Below are positions 31,591 to 40,685 of a stretch of DNA of 64,000 bases, in pieces. The stretch spans positions 62,001-126,000 of the forward strand of contig CAWHZU010000029.1 of NCBI GenBank assembly GCA_963833885.1, read 5' to 3'. The position numbers and the translations under genes are program-made. This DNA comes from JASHPR01 sp963833885. GTDB taxonomy: Bacteria > Actinomycetota > Actinomycetes > Streptosporangiales > Streptosporangiaceae. Numbering within the stretch: the stretch's first letter is position 1; each line of letters starts with the position of its first letter. The notes below the pieces were generated by a model that was not told where the DNA came from, searched no databases, and saw only the letters and a program-made list of their open reading frames with translations.

Positions 31591-34479
31591 TCAACGGGCT
31601 GCGCGCAGGTCGTCGAGCCGCGACTCGACCTCGGCGGCGTCGGGATCGTGCAGGTCATCGAGGACGGCGAGCGCTTGCTGCCAGGCCTCGCGGGCCGCCG
31701 CGCGGTCGCCGAGGGCCCGGTGGGCGTCGCCGAGCCTGGTCAGCACGCCGGCTTGCTCCGACCGGTCGCTCACCTGCAGCAGCAGGCCGAGGGCGCGCCG
31801 GTAACAGTCGACGGCGTCATCGTGCTGGCCCAGATGGTCCCTGACGTAACCGGTGTAGTCCCAGGTGTGCGCCTCGCCGAGCGCGTTGCCGAGCTCGCGG
31901 TGCAGGCCGAGGGCCTGCTGGCAGCAGCCGAGCGCCACCTGGTAGTCGCCGAGCGCCGTGGCGTGCCAGCCCAGGTTCGTCAGCGCGTGTGCCTGCCCGG
32001 CCTGGTGCCCGATGGCCCGGTAGAGCCGCAGCGCGTGCTCGGTGTGCCGCCGGGCCGCCGCGTGCTGGCCCTGCTCCCCGCAGGCCGTGCCAAGGAAGAT
32101 GCGGCTGCGCGCCTCCCTGGCCTGGTCGCCGAGCTCCCGGAACCCCTCGATGGCCCGCCTGGCGTGGGCGAGCCCCTCGTCGTAGCAGCGCAGCCGCAGG
32201 CACGCCATGGCCAGGCCGAGGTGGGCGTGGGCGAGGCCGGCCCGGTCCCCGGCGCGGCCGGCGGCCGCGAGCGCGGACCGCTGGGTGACCGCGAGGTCGT
32301 GCCAGTGGCCCTCGCGATCGAGGAACTCCGAGAGCGCCGCTGGCAGCTGCCACGCGTGGGCGGTATAGCCGGCGGCCGCGGCCATTGCCGTCGCCGCGAG
32401 CAGGACCTGATGCTCGGCGGCGAACCAGGCCCTGGCCTGTGCCCGGCTGGTCACCCGTTCCGCAGTCGTGCCCGGCGCGGCCACGGCGAGGACGAGCGGA
32501 TCCCGCGCCGGGTAGAGCAGCGGATAGGCGGCGTTGGCGGTGATCAGGTAGTGGTCGAGCACCCGGCGGACGGCCGCGCCGCGCTCGGCGTCGGCAGCGT
32601 CCTCGGTGGCCAGCTCTCGGGCGTAGGCGCGCAGCAGGTCGTGAAAGCCGAACCGGTCCGGGGTGGACTCGGCGACCAGGTGGGCGCTGGTGAGCTCGGC
32701 CAGGGCGCGGCGCGCCTGGGGAACTCCCAGGCCGGCCAGGCTCGCCGCGGCGGGCGCCGAGATCTCGGGTCCCTGATGCACGCCGAGCAGCCGGAACATC
32801 CGCGCCGCCGGGCCGCTGAGTTGCCGATACGACCAGGACAGCACCTCCCGGACGCTGCCATCCGCATCCTCCGTGCCCAGCGCGTCCAGGCGGCCTTCGT
32901 CGCTGCGCAGCTCGGCGGCGAGCGCGGACAGCGTGAAGCTGGGACGTGCGGCGGCCCTGGCGGCGGCGACCGACAGCGCAAGCGGCAGCCCGGCGCAGAG
33001 CCCGGCCAGCTCGGTGGCCGCCGCGGGCTCGGCCATCACCCGCTGCGCCCCGAGCCTGCTAACCAGCAGCTCACACGCTTCGGCCTCGGACAGCACGTCG
33101 AGGAAGACCGAATGCGCGCCCTCCACGGCGACCAGGCCGGTCAGCTGGCTGCGGCTGGTCACCAGCACCGCGCAGCCCGTGCCGCCGGGCAGCAGCGGCC
33201 GCACCTGGCCGGCGTCCGCGGCGTTGTCGATCAGCACCAGCATCCGCTTGCCCGCCAGCATGCTGCGGTACAGCGCCGCCTGCGCGTCTAACGACTCGGG
33301 GATCTGCGCCAGCAGGACCCCCATGGCGCGGAGCATCCCGCGCAGTGCCTCCGCCGGGGTGACCGGCCTGCCCTCCGGGGCGAAGCCCCGGAGGCTGACG
33401 TACAGCTGCCCGTCGGGAAACCGGTCGGCAACGCGGTGCGCCCAGAACGCGGCCAGCGTGGTCTTGCCAACCCCGGCCGGACCTGCCAGCACCCAGACGG
33501 CGCCGCGGCCGTCACCGTCGGCCGCGCGGCTGACCAGCTCGTCCAGGGCCTTCAGCTCCGCCGTCCGCCCGGCGAAGTGCGGCGGGATCGCCGGCAGCTG
33601 CCGCGGCACCACGCGGGACCCGCCATGCGCCCCGCGCCAGGCGGGGGGCGCATGGCGGGACGCGGCCACATCCGGGGCTCCGGCCAGATCCGGGGCTCCG
33701 GCCAGATCCGGGGCCAGGCCCGGGCCACCGGCCAGCTCCGGGTCACCGGTCAGGATGCGCTGGTGCAGGGCCTGCAGCTCCGGGCCCGGCTCGACGCCGA
33801 GTTCGCCGGCCAGCCGGTCCCTCATCGCCCGGAACACCCGCAGCGCGCCGTCCCGCTGCCCGAGCCGGTACAGCGCCACGATCAGCAGCCCGGCGAGCCG
33901 CTCGGCCAGCGGGTACTCCACCAGCAGCCGCGGCAGATCTGCCGCGGCCTGCCGTTCCATCCCGCACGCCAGCAGCGCTGTAACGCGGTCCTGGATCACC
34001 GACAGGCGCTCCTCGGCCAGCATCGACGCAGCGGCGGCCACTGCGGGGGTCCCCGGCACGTCGGCCAGCGCGGGTCCTCGCCACAGGGCCAGAGCCTGGT
34101 CGAACGCGGCGACGGCGGCCCTCCGGTCGGCGGCCGCCCGTCCGGCGGCGGCCAGGAACCGGAACCGGTGCACGTCCACCCGGTCTGCCTCGACCTGCAG
34201 CCGGTAGGCCTCCCCGCACCGGTCCAGGCGGCTGTCCGGCACCGGGGCGAGCGCCTGGCGTACGCCGGTGACCAGCGCCTGCAGGCTGCCGCGCGCCGAA
34301 CGGGGCGGCTGATCGTCCCACACCGCGTCAATCAGCTCGGCAACCGGCACCGGCTGCCCGGTCCGCAGCGCCAGCATGCCGAGCACGAGTCGCTGCTGCG
34401 GAGGCTGCGATGGCGGCCGGGCGCCGGCCGCCAGGATCTCGACGGGACCCAGCACCCGCAGCACGATGTCGTCTTCCAT
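31591..34479 (-). CDS. AfsR/SARP-family transcriptional regulator with NB-ARC and TPR domains
   Basis: A 962-residue regulator. Residues 1-95 form the OmpR-like winged helix (F-R-V-L-G-P-V-E-I style, G-S-L-Q-A-L-V). The bacterial transcriptional activator domain runs to about 240. A short repetitive linker (P-D-L-A-G-A, P-D-V-A-A) precedes the NB-ARC ATPase with Walker A G-P-A-G-V-G-K-T-T and L-V-L-I-D-N-A-A-D. From about 600 a helical region continues into TPR repeats (G-D-Y-Q-V-A-L-G-C-C-Q-Q-A-L-G). Such proteins switch on secondary-metabolite clusters after a signal, but no biosynthetic cluster is visible in this window. Divergent from the Gfo/Idh gene. Confidence 0.92.
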   Translation of the reverse strand: MEDDIVLRVLGPVEILAAGARPPSQPPQQRLVLGMLALRTGQPVPVAELIDAVWDDQPPRSARGSLQALVTGVRQALAPVPDSRLDRCGEAYRLQVEADRVDVHRFRFLAAAGRAAADRRAAVAAFDQALALWRGPALADVPGTPAVAAAASMLAEERLSVIQDRVTALLACGMERQAAADLPRLLVEYPLAERLAGLLIVALYRLGQRDGALRVFRAMRDRLAGELGVEPGPELQALHQRILTGDPELAGGPGLAPDLAGAPDLAGAPDVAASRHAPPAWRGAHGGSRVVPRQLPAIPPHFAGRTAELKALDELVSRAADGDGRGAVWVLAGPAGVGKTTLAAFWAHRVADRFPDGQLYVSLRGFAPEGRPVTPAEALRGMLRAMGVLLAQIPESLDAQAALYRSMLAGKRMLVLIDNAADAGQVRPLLPGGTGCAVLVTSRSQLTGLVAVEGAHSVFLDVLSEAEACELLVSRLGAQRVMAEPAAATELAGLCAGLPLALSVAAARAAARPSFTLSALAAELRSDEGRLDALGTEDADGSVREVLSWSYRQLSGPAARMFRLLGVHQGPEISAPAAASLAGLGVPQARRALAELTSAHLVAESTPDRFGFHDLLRAYARELATEDAADAERGAAVRRVLDHYLITANAAYPLLYPARDPLVLAVAAPGTTAERVTSRAQARAWFAAEHQVLLAATAMAAAAGYTAHAWQLPAALSEFLDREGHWHDLAVTQRSALAAAGRAGDRAGLAHAHLGLAMACLRLRCYDEGLAHARRAIEGFRELGDQAREARSRIFLGTACGEQGQHAAARRHTEHALRLYRAIGHQAGQAHALTNLGWHATALGDYQVALGCCQQALGLHRELGNALGEAHTWDYTGYVRDHLGQHDDAVDCYRRALGLLLQVSDRSEQAGVLTRLGDAHRALGDRAAAREAWQQALAVLDDLHDPDAAEVESRLDDLRAAR

Positions 34480-34683
34480 CCCGGCTCCCTAGGCCCTGCG
34501 CATGCCGCTAGGCCCTAATAGAGCTTAAGTCTCGCTAACCTCGCATTTATGGATTTAACGGGCAGCGCCTTGCGCATCGTGACTCACCTGTCATCGTCCC
34601 GTTGCAGGGGCGACGTCCCCTGCAATCCGAATAGCCCGATGATGGTGCTTTAGTCGATCTTGGCGGCAATAGGAGCGATGGCG

Positions 34684-35937
34684 ATGGCTGGACCAGTAAC
34701 GATGGCGGTGCTCGGCGCCGGAGCGCGGGGAAACGTCTTCGCCGGCTTTGCCGAGCAGTTCCCCGGCCGGGCCAGGGTCGTCGCCGTCGCCGACCCGCGC
34801 ACCGACCGCCGCGACGCACTGGCCGACCGGCTCGGGGTGGCGGCGGACCGGCGGCTGAGCGACTGGCGGGATCTGGCCGTCAGCGAGCGGCTGGCCGACG
34901 CGGTGATCGTGACCACACCGGACCGCGAGCACGCCGAGGCGGCGATCCGGTTCGCCGGGCTCGGCTACCACGTGCTGCTCGAGAAGCCCATCGCGCCTAC
35001 CTGGGCGGAATGCGTCGACCTGGTCGAGGCGGCCGAGAAGGCCGGGGTCATCCTGGCGGTCTGCCACGTGATGCGGTACACGGCCTACACCGAGGCGGTG
35101 AAGCAGGTCGTGGCCGAGGGCCGGCTCGGCCAGATCGTCGGCGTGGAGCACCTCGAGCCGGTCGGCTGGTGGCACTTCGCGCACGCGTACGTGCGCGGCA
35201 ACTGGCGCCGGGCCGACCAGGCGGGCCCGAGCTTGCTGACCAAGTGCTGCCATGACCTCGACTGGCTGCGTTACGTGGTCGGCAGGCCCGCCGTCGCCGT
35301 CTCGAGCCGTGGCGGGCTGCACCACTTCACCGCGGCCAGCCGGCCCCCGGGCGCCGCCGACCGCTGTCTCGACTGCGCCGTGGAGCCGACCTGCCCGTAC
35401 TCGGCCACCCGCCTGTACCTCGGCTTCCTCGACGACCCGAAGCGGAAGACCTGGCCGCTGTCGGTGCTCACAACCGACCTGACGGAGCAGGGGGTGCGCC
35501 GGGCGCTGCGCGACGGGCCGTACGGGCGCTGCGTGTACGCCTGCGACAACGACGTGGCCGACCACCAGGTGATCACGATCGAGTTCGACGGCGGGGTCAC
35601 CGCCACGCTGACGATGAGCGCGTTCACGCCGTACGGGCGGCGGCGCACCAGGATCATGGGCGCCCGGGGGTTCCTCGAAGGCGACGGGCACCAGATCACC
35701 GTCACCGACTTCGTCACCGGCGAGGCGACGCCCGTTCCGGTCGATGACTCGGCCGCGGTAGCCGGCGGGGGTCACGGCGGCGGGGACTTCGGTGTCATCG
35801 GGGCGTTCACGGACGCGGTCGCTTCCGGCGACCGCTCGCTCATCTGCACCGGGCCGCGGGAATCGCTGGACAGCCACCAGATGGCGTTCGCCGCCGAGCG
35901 CAGCAGGCTGACCGGGGCGCCGGTGCCGCTCACCTAG
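34684..35937 (+). CDS. Gfo/Idh/MocA-family oxidoreductase
   Basis: A 417-residue NAD(P)-dependent sugar-type dehydrogenase. M-A-V-L-G-A-G-A-R-G-N-V is the Rossmann motif, E-K-P-I-A-P carries the usual active-site Lys, and the second domain contains C-H-D-L-D-W. Unusually it has four Cys in R-C-L-D-C-A-V-E-P-T-C-P-Y-S and a C-V-Y-A-C-D-N motif, a pattern found in one branch of the family and suggestive of a bound metal. ATG 34684 is preferred since AGGAG ends 8 bases before it; ATG 34678 is too close to that site. It converges on the GMC oxidoreductase gene. Confidence 0.87.
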   Translation: MAGPVTMAVLGAGARGNVFAGFAEQFPGRARVVAVADPRTDRRDALADRLGVAADRRLSDWRDLAVSERLADAVIVTTPDREHAEAAIRFAGLGYHVLLEKPIAPTWAECVDLVEAAEKAGVILAVCHVMRYTAYTEAVKQVVAEGRLGQIVGVEHLEPVGWWHFAHAYVRGNWRRADQAGPSLLTKCCHDLDWLRYVVGRPAVAVSSRGGLHHFTAASRPPGAADRCLDCAVEPTCPYSATRLYLGFLDDPKRKTWPLSVLTTDLTEQGVRRALRDGPYGRCVYACDNDVADHQVITIEFDGGVTATLTMSAFTPYGRRRTRIMGARGFLEGDGHQITVTDFVTGEATPVPVDDSAAVAGGGHGGGDFGVIGAFTDAVASGDRSLICTGPRESLDSHQMAFAAERSRLTGAPVPLT

Positions 35938-35953
35938 CCGGCCGGGCCGCGCG

Positions 35954-37600
35954 CTACGGCGTCATGGACGCCGAAAGCTCCTGGCCCGCGGGCTCCACGG
36001 GGGCCAGCGGGGCGCGGCCGCAGATCAGGTCGGCGGCCCGCTCGGCGATGGCGATCGTCGGCGCGTTGGTATTTCCCCGCGGCACCGTGGGCATCACCGA
36101 GGCGTCCACCACCCGCAGCCCCTCGATTCCCCTGACCCGCAGTTCCGGGTCGACCACGCTGGTGAGCCTGCTGGCGGCCACCCTGGAGTCGCCGCCCATC
36201 GCGCAGGTGCCGACCGGATGGTAGATGGTGGTCAGGTTGCGCCTGATGAAGTCCCTGATCTCGGCGTCGCTGCTGGCGTCGCCGCCGGGCGCGAGCTCCG
36301 ACTTGCAGATCTTGGACATGGGACGCTGCAACGCGATGTCCCTGGCCATCTTGACGCCCGCGACCAGCGGCTCGATGTCGGCCCCGTCGGACAGGTAGGC
36401 CGGGTCGATGAGCGGCTTGTGCCGCGGGTTGGGGCTGGCCAGCCGGATCCGGCCGCGGCTGCGCACCGCCACCAGCGCGATGAGGAGGGACAGCGCGCGG
36501 ATCGCTGGGTCGGTGAGGCCGCCGTTCTGGTGCGGGGCCGGCAGCGCGTGCCACTGAATGTCCGGCGCCGGAAGCGCCGTGTCGGAGCGGCTGAACCCGC
36601 CCGACTCGGCGATGTTCGTGGTCATCGGCCCGGAGTGCATCAGCTGCCAGCGGGCCAGGCTCGCCCGGCCCGCCTGCTCCCACAGCCCGCGCGACTTCGG
36701 CGTGTGCCACATCGCGGTCACCGCCGGGTGGTCGGACAGGTTCGCGCCCACCCCCGGGCTGTCCGCCTCCACGGTGATGCCGTGCGACAGCAGGTGGTCG
36801 GCCGGGCCGATCCCGGACAGCATGAGCAGCTGCGGGCTGCCGATCGCGCCGGCCGCGAGGATGACCTCGCCCTCGGCGTGCGCGGTCTGGGACTCCCCGC
36901 GCAGCAGGTAGCGCACGCCAACCGCGTGACCACCGGACACGGCGATCCCGGTGACCAGCGCGTCGGTCAGGATGGTCAGGTTCGGCCGGCTGGCAGCCGG
37001 GTGCAGGTATGCGTCGGCCGCGCTCCAGCGGCGGCCGCGCTGCTGTGTCACCTGGTAGAAGCCGACGCCGTCCTGCCGAGCGCCGTTGAAGTCGTCGTTT
37101 GCCGGCAGGCCCGCGCGCTCGGCCGCGTCCACGAAGGCGCTGGCCAGCGACGACTTGTGCCGCGGATCGGTGACGCTGAGCGGGCCCGCGGCTCCGTGGT
37201 AGGCGGAGGCCCCGCGGGAGTTGTCCTCGGCCCGCAGGAAGTAGGGCAGCAGATCGGTGTATCCCCAGCCCTCGCAGCCGTACTCGTCCCGCCAGGAGTT
37301 GTAGTCATAGCGGCTGCCGCGGATGTAGATCATCGCGTTTATCGACGACGACCCGCCGAGCGTCCTGCCTCGGGGCCAGTACACCGAGCGGCCCGCCGCG
37401 CGCTCTTGCGGGACGGTCCGGTAGTTCCAGTCGTAGGTGCTCTGGAAGAGCAGGCTCTGCACTGCGGGCATGTGGATCTCGCCCGCGGTGTCGGGCGGGC
37501 CGGCCTCCAGCAGCAGCACCCGGGTGTCCGGGTCTTCGGTGAGCCTGCCGGCGAGGACGCAGCCGGCGCTGCCCGCGCCGACGATGACATAGTCATACAC
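35954..37600 (-). CDS. GMC-family FAD oxidoreductase (choline dehydrogenase-like)
   Basis: A 548-residue glucose-methanol-choline oxidoreductase. Y-D-Y-V-I-V-G-A-G-S-A-G-C-V-L-A binds FAD, G-R-T-L-G-G-S-S-S-I-N-A-M is the first GMC signature, and G-A-I-G-S-P-Q-L-L-M-L-S-G-I-G-P the second. Active-site residues lie in Y-H-P-V-G-T-C-A-M-G and N-T-N-A-P-T. GTG 37600 has GGAGG six bases upstream and gives the standard N-terminus; the frame is open a further 105 codons upstream but that part is not family-like. The alcohol substrate cannot be named. Confidence 0.92.
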   Translation of the reverse strand: MYDYVIVGAGSAGCVLAGRLTEDPDTRVLLLEAGPPDTAGEIHMPAVQSLLFQSTYDWNYRTVPQERAAGRSVYWPRGRTLGGSSSINAMIYIRGSRYDYNSWRDEYGCEGWGYTDLLPYFLRAEDNSRGASAYHGAAGPLSVTDPRHKSSLASAFVDAAERAGLPANDDFNGARQDGVGFYQVTQQRGRRWSAADAYLHPAASRPNLTILTDALVTGIAVSGGHAVGVRYLLRGESQTAHAEGEVILAAGAIGSPQLLMLSGIGPADHLLSHGITVEADSPGVGANLSDHPAVTAMWHTPKSRGLWEQAGRASLARWQLMHSGPMTTNIAESGGFSRSDTALPAPDIQWHALPAPHQNGGLTDPAIRALSLLIALVAVRSRGRIRLASPNPRHKPLIDPAYLSDGADIEPLVAGVKMARDIALQRPMSKICKSELAPGGDASSDAEIRDFIRRNLTTIYHPVGTCAMGGDSRVAASRLTSVVDPELRVRGIEGLRVVDASVMPTVPRGNTNAPTIAIAERAADLICGRAPLAPVEPAGQELSASMTP

Positions 37601-38462
37601 GGCCAGCCTCCGGGCACAGTTCGGACATTTGATGGATACCATACCCATTCCCGGACCACCCGGCGCGGGCGATCCCGGCCCCCGGGCAAACCGTCCCGGC
37701 GTCACCGCCCCCGGAAAGCCAAGCGCGCCCCCGGCCCAATTGGGCCGGGGGCGCGCTCCCCCACATTTGCGGCCGGCTCGTGGCTCCGGCGGGCCCCCGA
37801 GATCCGCCGAGCACTCGATGCGAGCAGGCCTGCGGGCCTTCCGGCCCGCCTCCAAGCCGAAGTTCCCCCGTTTCGGCCTGGCCGGGGTCATCACCGCTAG
37901 TGACCGAAACCACATCTTCGGCGTTGTTCGCCGGTCACGCTACGGTGATCACCCTTCGTACACCTACGATGCCACATCGTGGTGACTATGTGAATACCCC
38001 AGGTCAGGACCCTAAAACAGGGAGAGCGAACTTCCGCTAATTTTCTTCCAGCAATCCCTCCTGCCTCACTGAACCCCCTACGCCGCAGTCATTTCGGGCT
38101 AGGCGTCCGGGCATTGGGGCAGAGTCCCGTCCGGCCGACGGGCCGGGATCTGGCGGCTGGCGTCTAGCCCGGCCGGGCTATACGGGAGTAGCCCACATGG
38201 ACGAGAGCGGTCCCGCCACCGACCGCGGACCACCCGCTTCTTTCATGAGCGCGGTGGATTTTTCGCACATACGACACCAAATCCGCCGCGATCATCGAAA
38301 CGCCGTGTGGCGGGGTGGCCGCAGGAGGCTGCGCGGCGGGGTCCCCGCCGTGCTCCGGGCCGGAGTCCGTGCCGCGGAGGTCAAGGCAGGGTAATGCCAT
38401 GGTTTGCTGAAAATATAGAAGAGACCAAGATTTAGCTACGCTAACTGACTACGGTTGCGGAG
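37601..38462. other. Long intergenic region (862 bases) between divergent genes
   Basis: No frame on either strand has convincing protein content; the longest are antisense-type shadows of GC bias. It contains the 36-bp perfect palindrome at 37722-37757. Around 37900-37980 there are short repeats resembling GGTCA/TGATCAC half-sites. Near 38400-38450 an AT-rich stretch probably holds the promoter of the next gene. Room for a small RNA exists but none is identifiable. Confidence 0.5.
37722..37757. promoter_or_regulatory. Perfect 36-bp palindrome
   Basis: The 18-base arm AGCGCGCCCCCGGCCCAA is followed directly by its reverse complement. It lies 122 bases upstream of the GMC oxidoreductase start. 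It could act as a strong hairpin (terminator or attenuator) or as an operator; there is no downstream T-run on either side, and no gene ends here, so a classical terminator is doubtful. Confidence 0.5.
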
Positions 38463-40610
38463 GTGGACTCCGGAACCCCATTCACCGACATAGACACTGC
38501 CTCGGACGACGACCGCGGCGGTAACGGCGCGCAGCCCGGCGCGCGGCCGGACGGGCAGCCCGCGACTCGGCCCGCGGAGCAGCAGCCCGAACGGCGCTCT
38601 GACCGGGCCAGGCTTGCCTTCGCCAGCTTCCTCATGCTGTTCGTCGAGCTGGCCCTGATCCGGTGGATCACCTCGAACAACGTCTACGTGACCAAGGCGA
38701 CCAACTTCATCCTGATCGCCAGCTTCCTCGGTATCGGGATCGGGTTCCTGAACGCCCGGGCCCGGCGCGACTACCTGCGCTGGACCCCGGTGGCCCTGCT
38801 GGTGTTGGTCGGCTTCGTGCTGCTGTTCCCGGTGATCCTGTCCTCGCTCAGCGGGAGCCATCCGTACCGGGGGCTGCGCAACATGCTCGCGCTGCCGCAG
38901 CCGGTCAGCCTCTCGGTCATCTTCGTGCTGACCGCGGCGGTGATGGCCGGCCTCGGCCAGGCCATGGCCCGGACGTTCGTCGGCTTCCGCGCGCTGAACG
39001 CCTACCGGCTGGACATCGTCGGCAGCATCGCCGGGATCGCGGCGTTCTCCGTCCTGTCGTTCCTCGACCAGCCGCCCGCCACCTGGGGCATCATCGCCTG
39101 CGCGGGCCTGCTCGTGCTGCTGGCACCGAAGATCCGCTGGTGGCAGGCGGCCGCCGTGGCCGTCGTCGTGGCGGCACTGTGCGTAGAGTCGTTCGTCCCC
39201 AGCCAGACGTGGTCGCCGTACAACAAGCTGTCCGTCTTCCAGACAACCGGCAAGAACCCCGCCCTGAACGTGTCCGCGAACAACATTCCCTACCAGGCCG
39301 CCCGGTCGCTGGCCGTGCTCGCCCGGCAGAAGCCGTTCTACTGGTACCCGTACCGGCACGTGACCAAGGCCAGCCTGGACAACGTGCTGATCATCGGCGC
39401 AGGGACCGGGAACGACACCGCGGTCGCGCTGGCCAGCGGGGCCAAGCACATCGACGCCGTGGAGATCGACCCGGGACTGCTGCGCCTCGGCGAGCAGCGG
39501 GCGCCGAGCCAGCCGTACAGCAGTCCCCGGGTCACCCTGCACGTGGCCGACGGCCGGGAGTACCTGCAGGACACGAGCAAAAAGTACAACCTCATCCTGT
39601 TCGCGCTGCCGGACTCCCTGGCGGCGGTGGCGGGCCAGTCCGCGGTCCGCCTGGAGAGCTTCCTGCTGACCAAGGAGTCGATCGCGGAGGTCAAGGCGCA
39701 CCTGGCGCCGGGCGGCACGTTCGCCATGTACAACTACTACGCACCGTTCCTGCTGAATCGGTATGCGACGACGATCGACGACGTATTCGGCCGGGCGCCC
39801 TGCGAGGACGTGGGGCCGCCGCTCGGCGGTCGCCAGCTGGCCGTGCTGACCGTCTACAGCCGGGGCGCGGTCCCGAACTGCGCCAGCTACTGGCACGGCA
39901 CCAAGGTCGCGCCGGCCACCGACGACTATCCGTTCCCCTACCTGCCGAGCCCCGGCCTGCCGTGGGTCTACGTGTGGATGCTCGTCGCCATCCTGCTGGG
40001 TTCCGTGCTGCTGGTCCGGATCGGCGGCGGCTCCGGGCCGCTGCGGCGGATGTACCGCTACACCGACCTCGCGTTCATGGGCGCCGCGTTCATGTTGCTC
40101 GAGACCAAGAACATCGTGCAGTTCGCGCTGCTGTTCGGCGCGACGTGGTTCGTGAATTCGCTGGTCTCCGCCGGTGTCCTGGTCGCCGTGTACCTGGCCG
40201 TGGAGACCGCCCGGCATGTGCGGCTGCCGCGCCCGATGATCCTGTACGCCGCCCTGATCGTGTCGCTGGCCGTGACCTGGCTGGTGCCGCCGGACGCGCC
40301 GCTCGGCCTGCCGCCCATCCCGCGCTTCCTGGCGGCCAGCGCGCTCGCGTTCGCGCCGATCTACATCGCGAACCTGATCTTCGCGCAGCGGTTCTCGGAC
40401 GTCGAGATGACCGGGACCGCGTTCGCGGCCAACCTGCTCGGCGCGATCGTCGGCGGGGTCATCGAGTACGCAGCGCTCGCCACCGGCTACCGGTTCCTGC
40501 TGGTGGTCGTCGGTGTCCTGTACGCCCTGGCGTTCGTGTCCGGCCGCTTCCTGCGCCGCTCCGCGCCGGTGCCGTCGCTGCCGTCGGCATCGTTAACGCT
40601 GTCGCGGTGA
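38463..40610 (+). CDS. Membrane protein with spermidine-synthase-like methyltransferase domain
   Basis: A 715-residue polytopic protein. After a disordered, charged N-terminus (about 50 residues) come about six membrane segments, then a soluble Rossmann domain from about 290 to 500 with V-L-I-I-G-A-G-T-G-N-D-T-A-V-A-L, V-E-I-D-P and D-G-R-E-Y-L, as in spermidine synthases and their relatives, and then about seven further helices. Genes of this kind occur widely in bacteria as fused spermine/spermidine synthase-like proteins, and no polyamine activity has been shown for them. The Asp pair needed for polyamine transfer is not evident. The GTG start has GCGGAG directly upstream. The 3' end runs into an 18-base repeat array. 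Confidence 0.83.
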   Translation: MDSGTPFTDIDTASDDDRGGNGAQPGARPDGQPATRPAEQQPERRSDRARLAFASFLMLFVELALIRWITSNNVYVTKATNFILIASFLGIGIGFLNARARRDYLRWTPVALLVLVGFVLLFPVILSSLSGSHPYRGLRNMLALPQPVSLSVIFVLTAAVMAGLGQAMARTFVGFRALNAYRLDIVGSIAGIAAFSVLSFLDQPPATWGIIACAGLLVLLAPKIRWWQAAAVAVVVAALCVESFVPSQTWSPYNKLSVFQTTGKNPALNVSANNIPYQAARSLAVLARQKPFYWYPYRHVTKASLDNVLIIGAGTGNDTAVALASGAKHIDAVEIDPGLLRLGEQRAPSQPYSSPRVTLHVADGREYLQDTSKKYNLILFALPDSLAAVAGQSAVRLESFLLTKESIAEVKAHLAPGGTFAMYNYYAPFLLNRYATTIDDVFGRAPCEDVGPPLGGRQLAVLTVYSRGAVPNCASYWHGTKVAPATDDYPFPYLPSPGLPWVYVWMLVAILLGSVLLVRIGGGSGPLRRMYRYTDLAFMGAAFMLLETKNIVQFALLFGATWFVNSLVSAGVLVAVYLAVETARHVRLPRPMILYAALIVSLAVTWLVPPDAPLGLPPIPRFLAASALAFAPIYIANLIFAQRFSDVEMTGTAFAANLLGAIVGGVIEYAALATGYRFLLVVVGVLYALAFVSGRFLRRSAPVPSLPSASLTLSR

Positions 40611-40668
40611 CATGCGCTGTCGCGGTGACATGCGCTGTCGCGGTGACATGCGTTGTCACGGTGACCGC
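40597..40668 (+). repeat. 18-bp tandem repeat array with internal dyads, upstream of the adenosyltransferase gene
   Basis: CGCTGTCGCGGTGACATG occurs at 40597-40614, 40615-40632 and 40633-40650, followed by a degenerate fourth copy to about 40668. Every unit contains the dyad TGTC-N5-GACA, so the array could be a series of operators on one helix face (18 bp is slightly under two turns). It overlaps the last codons of the preceding gene and ends 18 bases before ATG 40686. Confidence 0.75.
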
Positions 40669-40685
40669 GCTATACGGTGGATTGC

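Noticed and set aside
35954..37915. Long N-terminal extension of the GMC oxidoreductase
   Set aside because: The added 105 residues are low-complexity and unlike the family; GTG 37600 has a strong ribosome site and gives the canonical start.
38164..38400. A 78-residue minus-strand frame in the intergenic region
   Set aside because: No family resemblance, no ribosome site and atypical composition; treated as non-coding.
40597..40668. 18-bp tandem repeats as a CRISPR array
   Set aside because: The copies are contiguous with no spacers, overlap a gene end and there are no cas genes nearby.
40611..40685. Cobalamin riboswitch before the adenosyltransferase gene
   Set aside because: Only 75 bases are available, mostly filled by the repeat array; there is no room for the conserved riboswitch core.
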